Part shown: positions 42,303-50,709 of the stretch, in pieces
How positions within the stretch are numbered: the first letter of the stretch is position 1
Layout: every line of letters starts with the position of its first letter
Program-made: the position numbers and the translations under genes
The notes under the pieces: model-generated
What the model was told of the DNA's origin: nothing
The model's input: the letters and a program-made list of their open reading frames with translations, nothing else
Databases searched by the model: none
NCBI GenBank assembly: GCA_001421185.1
Contig: LJKK01000009.1
Location: 1-64,000 of the forward strand
DNA: 64,000 nt
Direction of reading: 5' to 3'
Origin: Methanomassiliicoccales archaeon RumEn M1
Lineage (GTDB): Archaea > Thermoplasmatota > Thermoplasmata > Methanomassiliicoccales > Methanomassiliicoccaceae

Positions 42303-42772
42303 CAGTACTCTACGAACACCAGGGCGGCGACGCAGGCACCGTAGTTGTCCATGGGAACGGACAGCTCCTCGATGCGGTACTGTATGGGCTCCATCTCGAT
42401 GCCGCGGAGCTTGGCCATCTCGTCCATCTTCCACTCCATGATCTCGCGGAGGGCCTTCTTGGACCCGTGGATGTGACCTTCGGCGACGTATCCGCCCTTG
42501 CCGTCCTTTCGGAAGCCGTAGGCGATGCCGGCGGAGATCATCTCACCCTCTCCTCCCCTCATCTGGGCCAGGACGCAGTGGGTGACGGCGCCCATCGGGA
42601 GCTCGCGTATCCCAACCTGCTCCGCGCCAACGGGAAGGACCGAGGATACGGACACGATGTTCAGCTCACCGACTCCCGCTTCAAGAAGGGCCTTGTCGAA
42701 CGCATTGAGGTCGGAGACCTTGCTCACGGCGCAGCCAGATGAGATGAAAAACTTCTTCGGAACGAGATGCAT
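42302..42772 (-). CDS. pdaD: Pyruvoyl-dependent arginine decarboxylase
   Basis: PdaD makes agmatine from arginine for polyamine and agmatidine synthesis. The proenzyme cuts itself to create a pyruvoyl group; the site is between Ser43 and Ser44 in SVSSVLP. Other conserved blocks are the N-terminal KKFFISSG and GIRELPMGAVTHCVLAQM, GGYVAEGHIHGSKK. Length of 156 residues is normal. A CTTAAATC TATA box lies about 25 bases upstream of the ATG. Confidence 0.95.
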   Translation of the reverse strand: MHLVPKKFFISSGCAVSKVSDLNAFDKALLEAGVGELNIVSVSSVLPVGAEQVGIRELPMGAVTHCVLAQMRGGEGEMISAGIAYGFRKDGKGGYVAEGHIHGSKKALREIMEWKMDEMAKLRGIEMEPIQYRIEELSVPMDNYGACVAALVFVEY

Positions 42773-42910
42773 GAAGCGGAGTAATCAGGACTACTGATTT
42801 AAGCATTTCCTTTTTCCCCAGCGCATTTTTTTGAATGCTGGCTCCGCCTCTTTCCTCTCACGCCTCCGCAGGTTCGGCGGGGCATGCCGCCATACGCCGT
42901 CGGAACGCCG

Positions 42911-43687
42911 TCAACCGTATACTATCGATTCCTCTATGGCGTCCTTCTTGGGCTGCTGCACGCTCTTCATCGCCATGCGGATCTGCTTCTCGATCTCCTC
43001 CGCCTCCTTGAAGAGCGGCTCGGGGTCGATCTTGATCTCGGGCAGCATCTTGGCGATGACCTCCAGCAGCTTGGCGGAACCGCGGGCGTCGGGGAAGTCG
43101 GTGCGTGCGGGACCAAGCAGGCATATGACGTTGATGCCTCGGGCGTCCCCCTCGAACAGCATGACCCCGGAGATGCCGGACACCATGCCCTCCTTCATCT
43201 CCTCCACCTCGTACCTCTGCAGCATCTCCCTCGCCGCCTCGGTCGAGCCGACACCGTAGATCTTCGGCTCCTGGACGCCAGGCTGTTCAAGCCCCTCCAT
43301 GACCACCACGGTCCTGATGCCCTTGGCCTCGGCGTAGTCGAGCAGCCGGGACACCAGCGGCTGCACCAGGTCGATGCGGGGCATGAACTCGGCCGCCACC
43401 GCCACGATCTGCTGGCACGGCTCGCCGTCGTTGCAGTTCCTCTCTCCCGCGTAGATCCTCACCTGCGGCGAAGGTATGCCGTCATGCACCAATGTGAAAG
43501 GAGGGAAGCCGCTGGCGGTGATCCCCGCGACCCGCTGTAGCTTGCTGGTGCGAATGATGAAATTGGCCGCTATGCTGCTGACCAGCCCCACCGACGGGAA
43601 GCCCACGATCATCAGCGCGCCATCGTAGTTGTCGTTGCTGTACTCATGCAGCCTCACTGCGTCATCTGCCAAGTGCATCCACCTCAA
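42911..43687 (-). CDS. PAC2 family protein (proteasome assembly chaperone-like)
   Basis: A 258-residue protein of the PAC2 superfamily: DGALMIVGFPSVGLVSSIAANFII, ASGFPPFTLVHDGIPSPQVRIYAGE, VVVMEGLEQPG and YGVGSTEAAREMLQRYEVEEMKEGMVSGISG. It is a relative of eukaryotic proteasome assembly chaperones and archaeal PbaB. The function in archaea is probably chaperone-like. The C terminus is a charged helix. ATG at 43678 (MHLADD) is an alternative start. It is a single gene. Confidence 0.85.
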   Translation of the reverse strand: MRWMHLADDAVRLHEYSNDNYDGALMIVGFPSVGLVSSIAANFIIRTSKLQRVAGITASGFPPFTLVHDGIPSPQVRIYAGERNCNDGEPCQQIVAVAAEFMPRIDLVQPLVSRLLDYAEAKGIRTVVVMEGLEQPGVQEPKIYGVGSTEAAREMLQRYEVEEMKEGMVSGISGVMLFEGDARGINVICLLGPARTDFPDARGSAKLLEVIAKMLPEIKIDPEPLFKEAEEIEKQIRMAMKSVQQPKKDAIEESIVYG

Positions 43688-43788
43688 GTATCGCTTGCGA
43701 GGGCGCCCTATTAAGGACTTTTCCGCCCTGGATGGGGCATTGCCCCCGGTCGCAGTACAAAGTAATATTTCGTTCAGGACCCGTCACC

Positions 43789-45070
43789 ATGGCCGTGAGC
43801 GACGAGATAACGACCAATCGGACCCCCGCCGGCATACCGGTGGTGGTGGAACGGCTTCCTGACTTCCATTCAGCATCACTGTCCGTGTACTTTGGAACGG
43901 GCTCGAGGGACGAGGAGGAGCGGCAGTCAGGCATCGCCCACATGCTGGAACACATGCTGTTCAAAGGGACCACGAGGCGCACCGCCAGGGAGATGTCGGA
44001 GCAGATCGAGGCGGCGGGAGGAGAGATGAACGGCTACACCACCAAGGAGGTCACCAGCTATCAGGTATGCGCCCTCGACGAGACGGTGGACGTGGCCGAG
44101 GACATACTGGCCGACATGGTGCTCAACCCGTCCCTGGACGCCTCCTGCCTCGCCACGGAGAAGAACGTGGTCCTGCAGGAGATCAACATGCTGCAGAACG
44201 ATCCCGACGACTACATCCACGACCTGTTCGCCGAGACGCTGTGGGGCGACCATCCCATGGGGCGCTCGGAGGCCGGCTCGTCGGCCACGGTGAGCTCCCT
44301 GTCGGAGCGGGACGTCAAGGACTTCTTCCAGCGCCACTACCGCCCCCCCGCGCATGGCAGTGGTGGCGGTGGGCAACGTCGATCCCGCCCAGGTGGTGGA
44401 ATGGGCCAGCCAGAGCTTCGACGACCTGGCCCCCGCCCCGCCGCGCCGGGAGAGGACCGCCCCCCGTCCCAACGCCACCTTCCGGGTGTGCCCACGCGAG
44501 GACCGACAGGCCTACGTGGGCATGGGCTTTCCGGGCTGCTCCTCGGTGGACCCGGAACGCTTCGCGCTGCGCCTGACCGCCTCCATCCTGGGGATGGGGA
44601 CGTCCTCCCGCCTGTTCCAGGAGATCAGGGAGAAGGAGGGCCTGGTGTACGAGATCTTCGCCTCATCGAGCAGCTACACCGACTGCGGGGCCATGAGCAT
44701 CTTCTTCAACACCACGGTGGACGACCAGGGAAAGGTGGTGCGCCTGGTGGGCAAGGAGATCAGGAGGCTGAAGGACGAGGGCCTGGAGAAGGGAGAGCTG
44801 GAACGGGCCAAGCGACTGCTCAAGGGCGTGTACGTCAGGAGGCTGGAATCGTCGGAGACCCGAATGGTCCGCCTAGGGGAGGCGTTCATGTCCACCGGGA
44901 AGGCCACCACCCCGGAGGAGAGCCTCCGCAACATCGACGCCGTCACCGAGGAGGACGTCCATCGAATGGCCCGCAAGGTCATGCTCCGGGACCGGCTGTG
45001 CATGACCATGCATGCGCCCGGCAAGGAATCGGAGCGGGACGCCAAGGACCTGGAGGACCTGGACTTCTGA
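43789..45070 (+). CDS. M16 family zinc peptidase (one frameshift)
   Basis: An insulinase-like metallopeptidase of about 426 residues. The zinc motif HMLEH is at residues 51-55 (HxxEH, in SGIAHMLEHMLFKGT). The second half (MAVVAVGNVDPAQVVEWASQ, VGMGFPGCSSVDPERFALR, SRLFQEIREKEGLVYEIF) is in a different frame because a run of seven C at 44343-44349 has one base too many: HYRPPRMAVVAVGN needs six. A TATA box AAAGTAATATTT (43759-43770) predicts the leaderless ATG at 43789. M16 enzymes degrade small peptides. A C7-run sequence error is likely. Confidence 0.85.
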
Positions 45071-45075
45071 GCCCC

Positions 45076-45531
45076 TCAGGCCTGTATGAGCCTGAGGACC
45101 GTCTTGACCGCCTCAGGGAGGGCCGCCTCCATGACGGGGGTCATCTTATCGGTGACGGTCTCCACGTCGCTGGCCTCTATGGCCACGAAGCGGAACTCCT
45201 TGGGGAACCTGTCGGGCGCCAGCCTCTTGCCGAGCTCGATGGTGGTGGCGATGTTCGCCTCGTGCGGATTGCTGCCGTGAACGGTGTCGGCGAACGCCTC
45301 CGCTCCCAGCTCCATAACCGTCCCGGGGGGATGGCCGGAGTCGATGATCGCGTCCACTATGATGACGCGATCGTAGTCCATCATCACCTCGATCAGGTCC
45401 AGGCCGGATGCGCAGGCCTCTTCCAGGTCAACGCCCTCGAGCCCCATGGTGGCAAGTTCGCTCAGCACTCTCAGACCGATGGCGTCATCGCACTTGATGG
45501 GGGAACCAATGCCCAGGACCAGAGTTCTCAT
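45076..45531 (-). CDS. Hydrogenase maturation protease, HycI/HyaD type
   Basis: A peptidase M52 of 151 residues that trims the C terminus of NiFe hydrogenase large subunits. It has the N-terminal MRTLVLGIGSPIKCDDAIGLRVL with the metal-binding Asp, DRVIIVDAI in mid-protein, and HGSNPHEANIA. The ATG at 45531 precedes the family N terminus; 89 codons of open frame upstream are shadow. The hydrogenase itself is not in this window. Confidence 0.9.
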   Translation of the reverse strand: MRTLVLGIGSPIKCDDAIGLRVLSELATMGLEGVDLEEACASGLDLIEVMMDYDRVIIVDAIIDSGHPPGTVMELGAEAFADTVHGSNPHEANIATTIELGKRLAPDRFPKEFRFVAIEASDVETVTDKMTPVMEAALPEAVKTVLRLIQA

Positions 45532-45625
45532 GGTGAATCGTCCCGATGGAAGGGTCGAGCGTACAAAAGCTTTGCTTCGGATGCTCCGTAAGTCCCGATG
45601 GCGGCGAGGGCGCACCAAAGGTTTG

Positions 45626-46477
45626 ATGACCCTTCCATCGGTTAATGGGCGCGTGAACGGGACGGAGGTCGACATCGAACCATCGGTGACCCTGTTGGTG
45701 GGAGGGCGACGACTGACGAAGAGGCAGCTGGAGGTGCTCTCGGCGGTCCACCGCGAGGGCAGCCAGAACCGCGCCGCCGCTCTCCTGGGGATATCCACCT
45801 CGGTCCTGCACCGCTACCTATCCCAGACCGAGGGCAAGGTCGGGCGCCCCCTCGTCACCACGTCCCCGGGTGGCAGCGAGCTCACCGAGCTGGGCATCAA
45901 GATCGCGATGGAGTACGAGGCGCTGGAGGTGCGGATGCGCCGCGGCACATCGACGGTGATCGGCTGCACCATCGTGACCGAGGACCTGATGATGAACGCC
46001 CTCTCCACGGTCGATCGCGAGGGCGCATGCGACCTCATCATCTCCGACGATGCCCGCAACCTCAAGGACTTCCAGGCCGGCATGATGGACCTGCTGGTGC
46101 TCGACGACCCCCTCTATCTGTACGATCTTGAGGACGTGAGCTGGCAGGAGGTGGCGGCCGACCGGCTGCTCCATGTGGACAACGGCCCGAGGTACGGACG
46201 GTTCATGTACGGCGCGCAGCGCATCGGGTTCCGCCATCTGGAAGCGCGCGGTGTCACTTACAACGTAGAGGGGGCGTTCCGCTCCCTGCCCGCCCTGCAG
46301 AGGTCGGGCCGCAGCTTCTTCATCAACGAGAGCCTGGCCCTGCGGAAGGGAATGGCCCTGAAGAGCGCCACCGACCCCTCCCTGCTGGAGCATCGCATCA
46401 ATGCCGTGTACCGGACGGAGACCGATCTGGTCCGGAAGCTGGTGGGAGCGCTTCGCCAGGAGGGCCGCATGGTTTGA
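45626..46477 (+). CDS. LysR/ModE-like HTH regulator with substrate-binding-like domain
   Basis: A protein of about 283 residues. Residues 25-75 are a ModE/LysR-like helix-turn-helix: LTKRQLEVLSAVHREGSQNRAAALLGISTSVLHRYLS. The rest resembles the periplasmic-binding-like ligand domain (CTIVTEDLMMNALSTV, FQAGMMDLLVLDDPLYLYD). It probably senses a small ligand, perhaps tied to the hdrCB genes that follow 80 bp later. A TATA-like ACAAAAGC lies upstream. Start choice (ATG 45626) is moderate; the GTG at 45653 is possible. Confidence 0.7.
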   Translation: MTLPSVNGRVNGTEVDIEPSVTLLVGGRRLTKRQLEVLSAVHREGSQNRAAALLGISTSVLHRYLSQTEGKVGRPLVTTSPGGSELTELGIKIAMEYEALEVRMRRGTSTVIGCTIVTEDLMMNALSTVDREGACDLIISDDARNLKDFQAGMMDLLVLDDPLYLYDLEDVSWQEVAADRLLHVDNGPRYGRFMYGAQRIGFRHLEARGVTYNVEGAFRSLPALQRSGRSFFINESLALRKGMALKSATDPSLLEHRINAVYRTETDLVRKLVGALRQEGRMV

Positions 46478-46558
46478 CCTATTTAGGTGAAGCCTAGCGC
46501 GATTTTTGTATACGTTTAAATATCTCGGGACCATGGGTCATCCAACTAGGTGACAATC

Positions 46559-47068
46559 ATGGTAAAAGAGCCCAACCCGCAATTTGCCATCGAGGTCTCC
46601 CAGACCCCGGGAGGAGAGACCCTCTCCCTATGCTTCCAGTGCGGTACCTGCACCGGCAGCTGCCCGTCGGGACGCTTGACCTCGTATCGGACCAGGAAGC
46701 TCATCCGCAAGGCCCAGCTGGGACTGGAGGCCGACGTGCTGGAGTCCCCCGACCTGTGGATGTGCACCACCTGCTACGCCTGTCAGGAGCGCTGCCCCCG
46801 CGGCGTGGAGATCGTCGACATCATCAACGTCCTGAGGAACAAGGCCGTCGCCAAGGGTGTCATGTCCGAGGAGCACACCAAGGTCGGCACCTACTTCCTG
46901 CAGAACGGCGCCACCATCCCGCTCAATGAGAAGTATGAGGCCATCAGGGAGCAGCTCGGCCTCCCCCGCCGCCCCGCCAACGTTCTGGGCGACAAGAAGG
47001 CCCTGGAGGACTTCCAGAAGATCCTCAAGGTCACTGGCTTTGACAAGCTCTTGGAGGAAAAGAAATGA
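46559..47068 (+). CDS. hdrC: Heterodisulfide reductase subunit C
   Basis: HdrC is the iron-sulfur subunit of the HdrABC complex that reduces the CoM-S-S-CoB heterodisulfide at the end of methanogenesis. Its two 4Fe-4S motifs are clear: C25, C28, C31 and C35 (CFQCGTCTGSCPSG), and C69, C72, C75 and C79 (CTTCYACQERCP). The 169-residue length is normal. The ATG at 46559 has AGGTGA 6 bases upstream; an in-frame GTG overlaps that site. A TATA box (TTTAAATAT, about 46515-46523) gives a short leader. hdrB follows, overlapping by four bases. Confidence 0.96.
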   Translation: MVKEPNPQFAIEVSQTPGGETLSLCFQCGTCTGSCPSGRLTSYRTRKLIRKAQLGLEADVLESPDLWMCTTCYACQERCPRGVEIVDIINVLRNKAVAKGVMSEEHTKVGTYFLQNGATIPLNEKYEAIREQLGLPRRPANVLGDKKALEDFQKILKVTGFDKLLEEKK

Positions 47069-47925
47069 ATCTCAACAAGAAGTACGCGCTCTTCCTGGGC
47101 TGCGTGGCCCCCGCCAGGTACCCGGGCATCGAAGCGGCCACCCGCGAGGTCTGCAAGACCATAGGGGTCGACCTGGTGGAGCTGGAGGGTGCTGGCTGCT
47201 GCCCCGCCCCCGGTGTCATCAAGTCCTTCGACCAGGACACCTGGCTGGCCATCGCCGCCCGCAACCTGGCCCTGGCCGAGAAGCAGGGCGCCGACATCCT
47301 GACCATCTGCAACGGCTGCTACGGCTCGCTGTACGACGCCGCCCACATCCTGAACGGCGACCCCGAGAGGCTGCGCGCCGTGAACAAGATCCTGGAAGAG
47401 GTCGGCATGGAGTATGGCGGCAAGACCGTGGTCAGGCACTTCGCCGAGCTGCTGTTCAAGGACATCACCCCCGAGAACGTCAAGGCCAACACCAAGAGGT
47501 CCCTGGAGGACATGAAGGTCGCCGTCCACTACGGCTGCCACTTCCTCAAGCCCAGCAAGATCAAGGACCTGGACGACCCCGAGAGGCCCCGCATACTTGA
47601 CGACCTGGTGGAGGCCACCGGCGCCGTCAACCTCAACTACCGCGACAAGCAGATGTGCTGCGGCGCGGGCGGCGGCGTCAGGTCGGGCAACCCCGAGCTG
47701 GCCACCAAGTTCACCGAGTCGAAGCTCAAGAGCATGAAGGAGGCCGGCGCCCAGTACATCATCGATGTCTGCCCCTTCTGCCACCTGCAGTTCGACAGGA
47801 CCCAGAAGGACGTCAAGGGTTATGACCTCCCGGTCATCCACCTGGCCCAGCTCCTCGGCCTCGCCTTCGGCGTGCCGGCCAACAAGCTCGGCCTGGAGAT
47901 CCAGGAAGTCCCGGTGAAGTTCTGA
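47065..47925 (+). CDS. hdrB: Heterodisulfide reductase subunit B
   Basis: HdrB binds the two non-cubane iron-sulfur clusters that cleave the heterodisulfide. The 286-residue protein has two CCG domains: GAGCCPAPGVI in the first and KQMCCGAGGGVRSGNPELA in the second, plus CNGCYGSL and CPFCHLQFD. It begins inside the hdrC stop (ATGA). HdrA is not present here, so it is encoded elsewhere, as in many methanogens. Codon use is strongly biased to C/G-ending codons, fitting high expression. Confidence 0.96.
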   Translation: MNLNKKYALFLGCVAPARYPGIEAATREVCKTIGVDLVELEGAGCCPAPGVIKSFDQDTWLAIAARNLALAEKQGADILTICNGCYGSLYDAAHILNGDPERLRAVNKILEEVGMEYGGKTVVRHFAELLFKDITPENVKANTKRSLEDMKVAVHYGCHFLKPSKIKDLDDPERPRILDDLVEATGAVNLNYRDKQMCCGAGGGVRSGNPELATKFTESKLKSMKEAGAQYIIDVCPFCHLQFDRTQKDVKGYDLPVIHLAQLLGLAFGVPANKLGLEIQEVPVKF

Positions 47926-48181
47926 GGGCGCTCGCTCTCCGACAAACCCCTTACCTACCCTTTCCTTTTATCCTCGTCCCTGGTGAAACGGCCATGCTCG
48001 CCTCCGGCACTCAGAAACGCTTATATCCAAGCGGTACAGCGAAATAAACGACCAAAAAGGCGGGCCGAGAGGGAGGGAAGCGATCGATCATCGTACTGGC
48101 CTTCATTTTTCACTCATCAAAAGAAATATATAGGGAAACTCTCTTCCGTCATCCCTCGATTACATTCACGGAGTGTTTCAC
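47926..48181 (+). promoter_or_regulatory. Promoter region of rps3ae, with a second upstream TATA-like box
   Basis: AAATATATAGGG (48124-48135) is a strong TATA box, with a start near 48158 and a leader of about 24 nt before the eS1 ATG. GGAG at 48170-48173 sits 8 bases before it. A second TATA-like CTTATATCC lies at 48020-48028, 100 bases earlier, followed by a purine-rich GGCGGGCCGAGAGGGAGGG segment. No coding frame lies between, so an upstream small RNA or a second promoter is possible. Confidence 0.5.
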
Positions 48182-48964
48182 ATGGCTGTTAAGAAGGGTA
48201 AGGCCGCCGCTCGTAAGGTCAAGGACAAGTGGAAGGCTAAGGAGTGGTACAAGATCTACGCTCCGCGCATGTTCAACCAGGTTGAGCTGGGAGAGACCCC
48301 TAGCTCCGACCCCTCATCCATCATGGGACGGCAGGCCGAGGTCACCGTCCATGAGCTGACCGGCGACTTCTCCAAGATGCACATCAAGATCCGCTTCCGC
48401 GTGGAAGAGGTCAAGGGTCTTGAGGCCCACACCGTGTTCACCGGCCATGAGCTCACCTCCGACTACGTCAGGAGGCTTACCCGCAGGAAGAGGACCAAGA
48501 CCGACCATGTGATCGACGTCCGCACCAAGGACGGATATCTCATCCGGCTCAAGCCGATGAGCATCACCGAGCAGAGGATCCAGGCCGCCCAGGAGACCGC
48601 CATACGCAGCATCATGAGCAGCTCCCTGAAGACCTCTGTGGCCGACATGACGGTCTCCGAGCTGGTCAAGTCCATCATCTCCGGCGATCTGACCAGGGAC
48701 CTGTCCAACGCCTGCAAGGTCATCATACCCATAAAGAGGATCGAGATCCGCAAGAGCGAGGTCCTCGAGGCCGGCACCCCCTCGGCCGAGGAGCCATCCA
48801 TCCAGGAGAGGTTCGGCCAGGAGGCCGCCGAGGCAGCCGCCGAGACCGCTTCGGAAGAAGAGGTAGAGGAGTCCGAGGAGGCCTCCGAGGAAGAAGAGTC
48901 CGAGGAAGAGGTCTCCGAGGAAGAGGTGTCCGAGGAAGAGGCCGTTCCGGAAGAGGAAGAATAA
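48182..48964 (+). CDS. rps3ae: 30S ribosomal protein eS1 with acidic C-terminal tail
   Basis: Archaeal eS1 (S3Ae) sits near the mRNA exit on the small subunit. The protein starts MAVKKGKAAARKVKDKWKAK and includes WYKIYAPRMFNQVELGETPSSDP and RLTRRKRTKTDHVIDVRTKDG. The usual protein ends near residue 210. Here it continues in a low-complexity tail of about 40 residues, almost only Glu and Ser (several SEEE blocks). The start at ATG 48182 has a GGAG ribosome site; an upstream GTG in frame is unlikely. The tail is in frame and reads straight to the stop, so it is not an obvious error. Confidence 0.95.
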   Translation: MAVKKGKAAARKVKDKWKAKEWYKIYAPRMFNQVELGETPSSDPSSIMGRQAEVTVHELTGDFSKMHIKIRFRVEEVKGLEAHTVFTGHELTSDYVRRLTRRKRTKTDHVIDVRTKDGYLIRLKPMSITEQRIQAAQETAIRSIMSSSLKTSVADMTVSELVKSIISGDLTRDLSNACKVIIPIKRIEIRKSEVLEAGTPSAEEPSIQERFGQEAAEAAAETASEEEVEESEEASEEEESEEEVSEEEVSEEEAVPEEEE

Positions 48965-48978
48965 ACCCTTTAACAAAT

Positions 48979-49082
48979 GCCGGGGTGGCTCAGCCTGGCG
49001 GAGCGACGGACTCATATGGCCCGGGCATCTTGCCCGGGTCCGAGAGATCCGTAGGTCATGGGTTCAAATCCCATTCCCGGCA
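48979..49082 (+). tRNA. tRNA-Met(CAT), elongator type, with 30-nt intron
   Basis: GCCGGGG pairs with TCCCGGC (one G-T), and the T arm is ATGGG/CCCAT around TTCAAAT. The anticodon stem ACGGA/TCCGT is split by an intron. The loop reads CTCATA, intron 49017-49046, then A38, so the anticodon is CAT (49013-49015). The intron lies at the usual 37/38 position. A long GC hairpin (GGCCCGGGC with GCCCGGGTCC) and 3-nt bulges TAT and AGA form the bulge-helix-bulge, with one A-C mismatch in the central helix. No CCA is encoded. Confidence 0.92.
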
Positions 49083-49165
49083 CCTCCCTTTTCCATCCAC
49101 GTTCTCATCGGGCCACTTGGCCCACATAATTTTCCCTACAGGTTAAATAAACCGTCCACTCTTTG

Positions 49166-50353
49166 ATGGCCGGTGATGTTCTGAGGATCCTCATTTACAC
49201 CGGCAAGGGCGGGGTGGGCAAGACGTCGGTGGCAGCGGCCACCGCGCTGCGGGCCGCTCGGATGGGCTACAGGACCATGTTGATGTCGACAGATGCCGCT
49301 CACTCGGTCTCCGACTCCCTGGAGGTCCCCCTTTCTGGAAAGACCACCAAGGTGGAGGAGAACCTGGACGCCTTGGAGGTTGACATGCTCTATGAGCTGG
49401 AGACCCGTTGGAGGGAGGTCCAGCGCTACGTCACCAACTTCATGATGTCTCAGGGCATGGACGGAATAACGTCCAAGGAGATGGCCGTGCTGCCTGGCAT
49501 GGAGCTGATGTCTGCACTGTTCTACGTGGAGGACTTCTACAAGAGGAACGCCTACGACCTGGTGGTGATGGACACCGCGCCCACCGGTGAGACCCTCCGG
49601 CTCCTCAGCTTCCCCGAGGTCTCGGAATGGTACAGCGAGAGGCTGTACAAGATGATGAAGAACATGCTCAAGCTCGCCCGGATGACCGTCGGGAAGGTGG
49701 TCGATACCCCCCTGCCGTCGGACGAGCTCCTCCGCGACCTGGAAGACCTGGCCGCCCGCATGCGCCGGGTCCAGGGAATACTGACCGATCCCAAGGTCAC
49801 ATCCATCCGCCTGGTCGTCAACCCTGAGAAGATGGTCATCAACGAGACCAAGCGGGCCTTCACCTATTTCTGCCTGTACGGTCTCACGGTGGATGGCCTG
49901 GTCGTCAACCGCCTCTATCCAGAGGAGAGCGACGCCTACTTCAAGGACAAGCTTGAGGAACAGCGCAAGTATATGCAGGTGATCAAGGAGTCCTTCAGCC
50001 CCCTGAGGATCATGACCTGCTTCCAGCAGCCGGTGGAGCTGGTGGGCGTCAAGTCGCTGGAAAAGATGGGAGATATGGTGTTCGGGGACCTCGATCCCAC
50101 GATGCCGCTGTCGCTGGACAAGCCGCTGGAGATCTTCACCGATGGCGAGTTCGACGTGGTGTCCATCAAGCTGCCCTTCACCATGAAGGAACAGGTCAAT
50201 CTCTTCAAGACGGCCGACAGCCTGCTGGTGGAGGTGGGCCATTACCGCCGCTCGGTCATATTGCCGGTCACGCTGGCCAGCAAGGAGCCGGTCAAGGCGG
50301 AGTTCAAGGACGATAGGCTGTTGGTCAAGTTCAAGGAGGGAGCGAAAGGATGA
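49166..50353 (+). CDS. ArsA/Get3-family ATPase
   Basis: A 395-residue soluble ATPase of the ArsA/Get3 family. The deviant Walker A GKGGVGKT is at residues 13-20, switch I is STDAAHSVSDSL, and VVMDTAPTGETLRLLSFPE is switch II. Archaeal Get3 homologues target tail-anchored membrane proteins or transport arsenite; only one ATPase half is present, as in Get3. No CxxC of Get3 is evident in the expected place. The GGTTAAATAA TATA box (49141-49150) predicts a leaderless ATG at 49166. A 119-residue gene overlaps its stop. Confidence 0.88.
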   Translation: MAGDVLRILIYTGKGGVGKTSVAAATALRAARMGYRTMLMSTDAAHSVSDSLEVPLSGKTTKVEENLDALEVDMLYELETRWREVQRYVTNFMMSQGMDGITSKEMAVLPGMELMSALFYVEDFYKRNAYDLVVMDTAPTGETLRLLSFPEVSEWYSERLYKMMKNMLKLARMTVGKVVDTPLPSDELLRDLEDLAARMRRVQGILTDPKVTSIRLVVNPEKMVINETKRAFTYFCLYGLTVDGLVVNRLYPEESDAYFKDKLEEQRKYMQVIKESFSPLRIMTCFQQPVELVGVKSLEKMGDMVFGDLDPTMPLSLDKPLEIFTDGEFDVVSIKLPFTMKEQVNLFKTADSLLVEVGHYRRSVILPVTLASKEPVKAEFKDDRLLVKFKEGAKG

Positions 50354-50709
50354 CAGAACCCGAGCAAACCGACACGTCCGAGATGAGCGAGGAAGAGTAC
50401 GAGGCCCTGAGGGCTCGAAAGATAAAGGCCGACGCCGAGAAGATGGCCGAGGCCATGTTCAGCAAGGAGGCCCGCGACCACCTGGTGCGGGCCGGCACCG
50501 AGCTGGTGCTGGCCATCGACGCGATGATGCCGCGCGACCTCGTCCCGCCAGAGGTGAGGGAGCACTACCTTGGCGCCAAGCGCGAGACCCTTCTCCTGAT
50601 CCGGTCCATCCTGGACGCCCAGCTGGGCATGGTCGAGGACCTGGGGAAGCCGGTGGAGAAGCGCGAGGATGAGGTGGAGCCGGGCCTAAGGAAGATAGAC
50701 CTGGAGTGA
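50350..50709 (+). CDS. Small protein downstream of ArsA/Get3, unknown
   Basis: A 119-residue, charged, mostly helical protein beginning MTEPEQTDTSEMSEEEYEAL, with HLVRAGTELVLAIDAMMPRDLVPPEV in the middle. Its ATG overlaps the stop of the ArsA/Get3 gene (ATGA), so it is probably translated with it and may act on the same complex. No family is recognised. It converges with the CBS gene, whose stop abuts it. Confidence 0.7.
   Translation: MTEPEQTDTSEMSEEEYEALRARKIKADAEKMAEAMFSKEARDHLVRAGTELVLAIDAMMPRDLVPPEVREHYLGAKRETLLLIRSILDAQLGMVEDLGKPVEKREDEVEPGLRKIDLE

Noticed and set aside
43732-45591. Single 619-residue protein covering the M16 gene and beyond
   Set aside because: After 44349 it becomes Gly/Pro/Arg-rich noise, while the correct M16 continuation is in another frame.
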